6,519 bases of DNA from Eubacterium sp. CAG:841 (lineage in GTDB: Bacteria > Bacillota > Clostridia > Oscillospirales > CAG-272): NCBI GenBank assembly GCA_000437375.1, contig FR898236.1, positions 91,871 to 98,389 of the forward strand. The letters run 5' to 3'. The notes under the pieces were generated by a model. That model saw only the letters and a program-made list of their open reading frames with translations, had not been told where the DNA came from and did not search any database. Of this stretch, positions 6,465-6,519 are shown one piece after another (positions within the stretch are counted from its first letter, which is position 1; each line of letters begins with the position of its first letter). Both the position numbers and the translations under genes were made by a program.

Positions 6465-6519
6465 TTGAACATTATTCTTGCCGGCGGAGGCACCGGCGGT
6501 CACATATATCCGGCGATAG
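6465..6519 (+). CDS. murG: UDP-GlcNAc:lipid I N-acetylglucosaminyltransferase (MurG), N-terminal fragment cut by the window edge
   Basis: MurG adds GlcNAc to lipid I on the inner face of the membrane, giving lipid II. Only 18 codons plus one base are inside the window. They encode an initiating residue followed by NIILAGGGTGGHIYPAI, which carries the GGGTGGHxxP loop near the N-terminus of nearly every MurG. The start is TTG behind GGAGG. It follows the SEDS gene by 33 nt, the usual order in dcw clusters. The rest of the gene lies to the right and cannot be judged. Confidence 0.93.
   Translation, partial: MNIILAGGGTGGHIYPAI

Overview
The window is a stretch of a division and cell wall (dcw) cluster. 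All genes lie on the + strand and read left to right: the 3' part of a class B penicillin-binding protein gene with PASTA repeats, murE, murF, mraY, a SEDS-family ftsW/spoVE gene, and the first 18 codons of murG. Gaps between genes are 64, 3, 4, 21 and 33 nt. No internal terminator or convincing promoter is visible, so the genes are most simply read as one operon that begins before the window and continues beyond it. There are no RNA genes, insertion sequences, CRISPR arrays or gene-free stretches over 300 bases.

The likely source is a Gram-positive Clostridia-type bacterium (Bacillota), possibly an uncultured gut lineage. The supports are the PASTA-bearing transpeptidase upstream of murE, a MurE of the meso-diaminopimelate type (DNPR motif), a short MraY of about 323 residues as in Bacillus, strong GGAGG ribosome binding sites, and heavy use of ATA for isoleucine. 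Base composition looks like mid to high 40s percent GC by eye. Genus or family cannot be fixed from this alone.

The genes form one pathway. MurE and MurF add the third residue and the D-Ala-D-Ala dipeptide to UDP-MurNAc-peptide in the cytoplasm. MraY moves phospho-MurNAc-pentapeptide onto undecaprenyl phosphate to give lipid I, and MurG adds GlcNAc to give lipid II. The SEDS protein polymerises glycan strands from lipid II, and the class B PBP cross-links them, probably as a cognate pair in division or spore cortex synthesis.

The window is mostly ordinary and I do not see an undescribed system. The points worth a second look are a long potential RNA hairpin filling the PBP-murE gap and pairing with the murE ribosome binding site, the absence of murD from its usual place between mraY and ftsW, a cysteine pair beside the PBP active site spaced as in SpoVD, UUG starts on murE and murG, and local motif variants in MurE and in the SEDS protein.
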